Source: Oleiagrimonas sp964608595 | Lineage (GTDB): Bacteria > Pseudomonadota > Gammaproteobacteria > Xanthomonadales > Rhodanobacteraceae | DNA length: 23,715 bases | Direction of reading: 5' to 3' | NCBI GenBank assembly: GCA_964608595.1 | Contig: CAZSOU010000034.1 | Span: 1 to 23,715 of the forward strand | In this document: in pieces, positions 20,860 through 23,715 of the stretch | Layout of the letters: each line of letters opens with the position of its first letter | Numbering within the stretch: the first letter of the stretch is position 1 | The notes under the pieces: model-generated | Told to the model about the DNA's origin: nothing | Databases searched by the model: none | Seen by the model: only the letters and a program-made list of their open reading frames with translations | Made by a program: the position numbers and the translations under genes

Positions 20860-23715
20860 CGTCGCCTCCCAGCAACTGCTTGATCTGTGTCACCAGATCG
20901 GCTTCCTGATACGGTTTGCCGACGTAACGGTCCACGCCGATATCCAGCGCGCGCTGGCGATGTTTTTCGCCGGTACGCGAGGTGATCATGATGATCGGCA
21001 CGTTTTTGAGTCGTGCATCGTTCTTCATGTGGGTGGCCAGCTCGTAGCCATCCATGCGTGGCATTTCGATATCCAGCAACATCAGGTCCGGTACGCGCTC
21101 CTGCAGCTTCTCCAGCGCGTCCATGCCGTCTTTGGCGGTCATCACCTCGTACTCGTTGCGTTCGAGGATACGCCCGGTGACCTTGCGCATGGTGATCGAA
21201 TCATCCACCACCATGACCGCGGGTTGCGTCTGCACACTGGCCGCTGCAGGCGTTTTCGGCTGTTCGGCGAGCGTTTCGTCCGCGACACTGTCAGGCACTT
21301 CCAGTTTTGCCATGCCGTGACGTACCAGCGGCGCGATATCCAGGATCAGCAATACGGAACCATCGCCCATGATGGTGGCGCCGAAGATGCCCGGTACGGA
21401 ACTGACTTGCGGACCGACCGGTTTGACCACGATCTCGCGCGAACCGAGGACCGCATCGATGCGGACGGCCGCACGCAAATCGCCACTGCGTGCCAGCAGC
21501 AGTGGTTGCTGCTGATCGTCACCCAGGTGTCCGGCGGGAATGTTCAGCAATCCGGCCATGTCATGGATCGTGTACTCCTCACCCGCATACACGAAGCTGG
21601 AACCGGGAGCGGCTTCCTCTTCGCTGTGCTCACCCGGGGGAATACGTGCGACGCCTTGCACCGAGGTGATGGGCACGGCGAACGTGGCCTCGCCCACTTT
21701 GACCAGCACGGCCTGCGTCACTGCCAGCGTGAACGGCAGGCGCAATACGAACGTGGTGCCTTTGCCGCGCTCCGATTCGATATGAAGCGTGCCGCCCATC
21801 TGCTTGATTTCGTTGGCAACGACATCCATGCCGACACCGCGACCGGCCAGTTGGGTCACTTCGCCCGCCGTGGAGAAGCCGCTTTCCAGCACGAAACCGA
21901 ACAACTCGTTGTCGCCGAGCTCGGCCCCCTCGCGCAGCAGACCGCGATCAATGGCCTTGGCGCGAATGGCATCGCGATCCATGCCGCCGCCATCGTCGCT
22001 GACACGGATGACGACTTCGGTGGCATCGCGGCTGACTTCGATGTTGACCTTGCCGTCTTCGGGCTTGCCGGCGGCACGACGCTCTTCGGGCGACTCGATA
22101 CCGTGTGCCAGCGCGTTGCGCAGCATGTGCTCGAACGGCGCTTTCATCCGTTCAAGCAAGTTGCGATCCATTTCGCCATGCGCGCCCACGACCTGCAACT
22201 GCGCCCGCTTGCCGGTTTCCTGGCCCGCCTGACGCAAGGTACGGCGCAAGGTCGGCACCATGGAATCGAACGGCACCATGCGCGTGCGCATCAGACCTTC
22301 CTGCAGTTCGGAGCTGACGCGCGACTGCTGCAACAGCAGGGTTTCGGACTGGCGCGTGTTGTCGTCCAGCATGTTCTGCAGCGACACCAGATCGGCTACC
22401 GACTCGGCCAGAGCACGCGAGTACTGCTGCAATTGCGAGAAGCGGTCCAATTCCAGCGGATCGAAGCTGTCTTGTTCCTCGTGCTCTCGCTGGTACCGGG
22501 CAATGATTTGCGCTTCGGTTTCGATTTCGAGCTTGCGCAACTGGTCACGCAAACGGGTCACGGTCTGGTCGAACTCGACCAGGTTGAAGCGGAAACCGCT
22601 GACCTGCTGTTCCAGACGTGCGCGGTAAATCGACACCTCACCGGCGTAATTGACCAGCGAGTCGATCAGATCGGAACGCACGCGGATCACCTCCTGTGGC
22701 GCGTGCTGTGCGGCATCCGGCTCGGGCAGAAGCTCGGGGCGCGGACGCGATGGTGCAGCCGGCGCTTCTGGCGGCGTTTCCGGCGTCTCGAATGTGCCTT
22801 CGCTTTCCTCCCGGCTTTCGCTTTCCTCGTGTACGGCATCGGTTGCCGTCGGTTCGCGCACCAGGGCTTCGAACCAGGCAATGGTTTCGTCGGGACGCTG
22901 CAGAGCCCGACGTTGACTGGCTCGCTGCACCATGTCGTGCAGGTAATCGAAACCGCGCTCCAGTGACTCGACCACATCGGCGTTCACGCCGCGACGATCT
23001 TCGCTGAGCGCTTCAAGCAGCGATTCCATCGCATGCGAGAGGTCGCCGATAGGTGCCAGCGACGCCATGCGTGCGCCGCCTTTGAGCGTATGCAGATCAC
23101 GCTGCAGGGCGACAAGTGTTTCGTGCGATTGTGGCTGCATGCGCAGCTCGGCCATGGCGCCGTCCGCATGGTCGAGAATGTCGTTGCCTTCCTCGACGAA
23201 GATGTCCAGCAGTTCGGGGTCGAGATCCGGCTGATCCAGATCACCGTCGGGCTGTTTGTCGACCGGAAAGTTGAAGTCGGCGGACAGCGAACCAAGATAG
23301 GCGCTCGCCGCAGCCAGCGCGGCGGCGTCACGCTCGGCCTCGGAACCGGCTTTATCTTCGGATTCGGATTCGGCAGGGAACGCCGGTCCGGATACCGTCT
23401 CGGTTTCAGCCTCGATCGCCGACGCGTCCTCGGCGTCGGACTCGGCTTCAACCTCAGGCTCGGTCTCGGCATCGGGCTCGGGTTCAGCGGTCGCCGGTGG
23501 CTCGATTTCCGACTCGGATACGTCGCCAACCTCGGAACTCGCTTCAGCCGCGGGTTCCGCCTCCGCCTCGGGCACAGGCTCCGCTTCCGGTTCGGCTCCG
23601 ACCGCGAAGTCGACGTCAGCTTCGGGTTCAGCCTCGATTTCGGACTCGGTCTCCCCTTCGGCTTCGGCTTCGGCTTCGGCTTCGGCTTCGGCTTCGGCTT
23701 CGGCTTCGGCTTCGG
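20852..23715 (-). CDS. chpA: ChpA/PilL hybrid CheA-type kinase, C-terminal part (cut by right edge)
   Basis: About 953 C-terminal residues of the giant pilus chemosensory kinase; the 5' part lies beyond the right edge. In order: an acidic Glu/Ala/Pro linker starting in a (Glu-Ala) repeat; an HPt domain with phospho-His in DLHTLKGGARM (His codon 23090-23092); a second acidic linker; the dimerisation region (VRSDLIDSLVNYAGEVSIYRA onwards, long helical hairpin); the ATPase domain with HMLRNALAHGIE (N-box), SDDGGGMD and GRGVGMDVV; a CheW-like regulatory domain; and a C-terminal receiver with DD (VMVVDDS), phospho-Asp in MLLDIEMP (codon 21071-21073), ITS and GKPY. ChpA relatives usually carry several HPt domains; only one is in view. 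It phosphorylates PilG/PilH-type regulators to control twitching motility and cAMP-linked surface responses in Pseudomonas. It heads the overlapping chpA-chpB-chpC unit. Confidence 0.95.
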   Translation of the reverse strand, partial: EAEAEAEAEAEAEAEAEAEGETESEIEAEPEADVDFAVGAEPEAEPVPEAEAEPAAEASSEVGDVSESEIEPPATAEPEPDAETEPEVEAESDAEDASAIEAETETVSGPAFPAESESEDKAGSEAERDAAALAAASAYLGSLSADFNFPVDKQPDGDLDQPDLDPELLDIFVEEGNDILDHADGAMAELRMQPQSHETLVALQRDLHTLKGGARMASLAPIGDLSHAMESLLEALSEDRRGVNADVVESLERGFDYLHDMVQRASQRRALQRPDETIAWFEALVREPTATDAVHEESESREESEGTFETPETPPEAPAAPSRPRPELLPEPDAAQHAPQEVIRVRSDLIDSLVNYAGEVSIYRARLEQQVSGFRFNLVEFDQTVTRLRDQLRKLEIETEAQIIARYQREHEEQDSFDPLELDRFSQLQQYSRALAESVADLVSLQNMLDDNTRQSETLLLQQSRVSSELQEGLMRTRMVPFDSMVPTLRRTLRQAGQETGKRAQLQVVGAHGEMDRNLLERMKAPFEHMLRNALAHGIESPEERRAAGKPEDGKVNIEVSRDATEVVIRVSDDGGGMDRDAIRAKAIDRGLLREGAELGDNELFGFVLESGFSTAGEVTQLAGRGVGMDVVANEIKQMGGTLHIESERGKGTTFVLRLPFTLAVTQAVLVKVGEATFAVPITSVQGVARIPPGEHSEEEAAPGSSFVYAGEEYTIHDMAGLLNIPAGHLGDDQQQPLLLARSGDLRAAVRIDAVLGSREIVVKPVGPQVSSVPGIFGATIMGDGSVLLILDIAPLVRHGMAKLEVPDSVADETLAEQPKTPAAASVQTQPAVMVVDDSITMRKVTGRILERNEYEVMTAKDGMDALEKLQERVPDLMLLDIEMPRMDGYELATHMKNDARLKNVPIIMITSRTGEKHRQRALDIGVDRYVGKPYQEADLVTQIKQLLGGDDD
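23657..23715 (-). repeat. hexanucleotide microsatellite encoding (Glu-Ala)n in chpA
   Basis: Nine full copies of TTCGGC (plus strand) and five further bases run into the window end; on the coding strand this is GCCGAA, read as alternating Ala and Glu. Copy changes keep the frame and would only alter linker length. The array may continue past the edge. Confidence 0.95.

Noticed and set aside
20537..22966. 809-codon open frame on the plus strand across chpA and chpB
   Set aside because: It crosses the chpA/chpB junction, is rich in His/Arg/Gln as expected for a shadow, and both minus-strand genes carry full sets of conserved motifs.

Overview
The window looks like chromosomal DNA of a GC-rich gammaproteobacterium, most likely order Lysobacterales (Xanthomonadales), Rhodanobacteraceae-like. 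This rests on the gene families and on the ChpA-ChpB-ChpC order; no 16S gene is present and the genus cannot be fixed. I see no tRNA, rRNA, CRISPR array, IS element, phage gene or origin.

Layout from left to right. (1) 1-916, minus: the N-terminal third of an exported M1 aminopeptidase, cut by the left edge. (2) 1075-4690: a signalling block with an OmpR/PhoB-type response regulator (plus) facing two tandem paralogous membrane histidine kinases (minus) that overlap by ATGA. (3) 4944-13553, plus: a 2196-residue trimeric autotransporter adhesin with an extended signal peptide and three copies of a ~1.05 kb module, then an exported subtilisin-like protease, closed by a strong terminator. (4) 13744-15502: oxyR (plus) converges on and overlaps apt (minus); a small DUF2007 gene (minus) lies upstream of apt. 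(5) 15607-18825, plus: glnS, a TVP38/VTT membrane protein and rsmE, tightly packed as a likely operon. (6) 18947-23715, minus: the 3' part of a type IV pilus chemosensory (Pil-Chp) operon, chpA (cut by the right edge), chpB and chpC, joined by overlapping stops and starts.

How they may work together. The two-component block lies divergently beside the adhesin gene, so adhesin (and perhaps protease) expression is a natural candidate target; this is inference from position. Adhesin, secreted protease and twitching chemosensory genes all concern surface attachment. glnS, rsmE and apt are housekeeping genes.

Intergenic stretches are short; none exceeds 300 bases. 917-1074 and 4691-4943 are divergent promoter regions. 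1816-1913 and 18826-18946 are convergent gaps without a convincing terminator. 11535-11636 holds a GC-rich hairpin. 13554-13743 holds the terminator and an OxyR-type palindrome. 15503-15606 is the divergent DUF2007/glnS region.

The most notable observations are: a ChpB homologue lacking both the receiver phospho-Asp and the catalytic Ser of the methylesterase; a canonical 12-residue EF-hand-type calcium loop inside the adhesin head; twin kinases sharing an unusual H-box; an oxyR tail that exists only where it overlaps apt; and a hexanucleotide (Glu-Ala) microsatellite in chpA.
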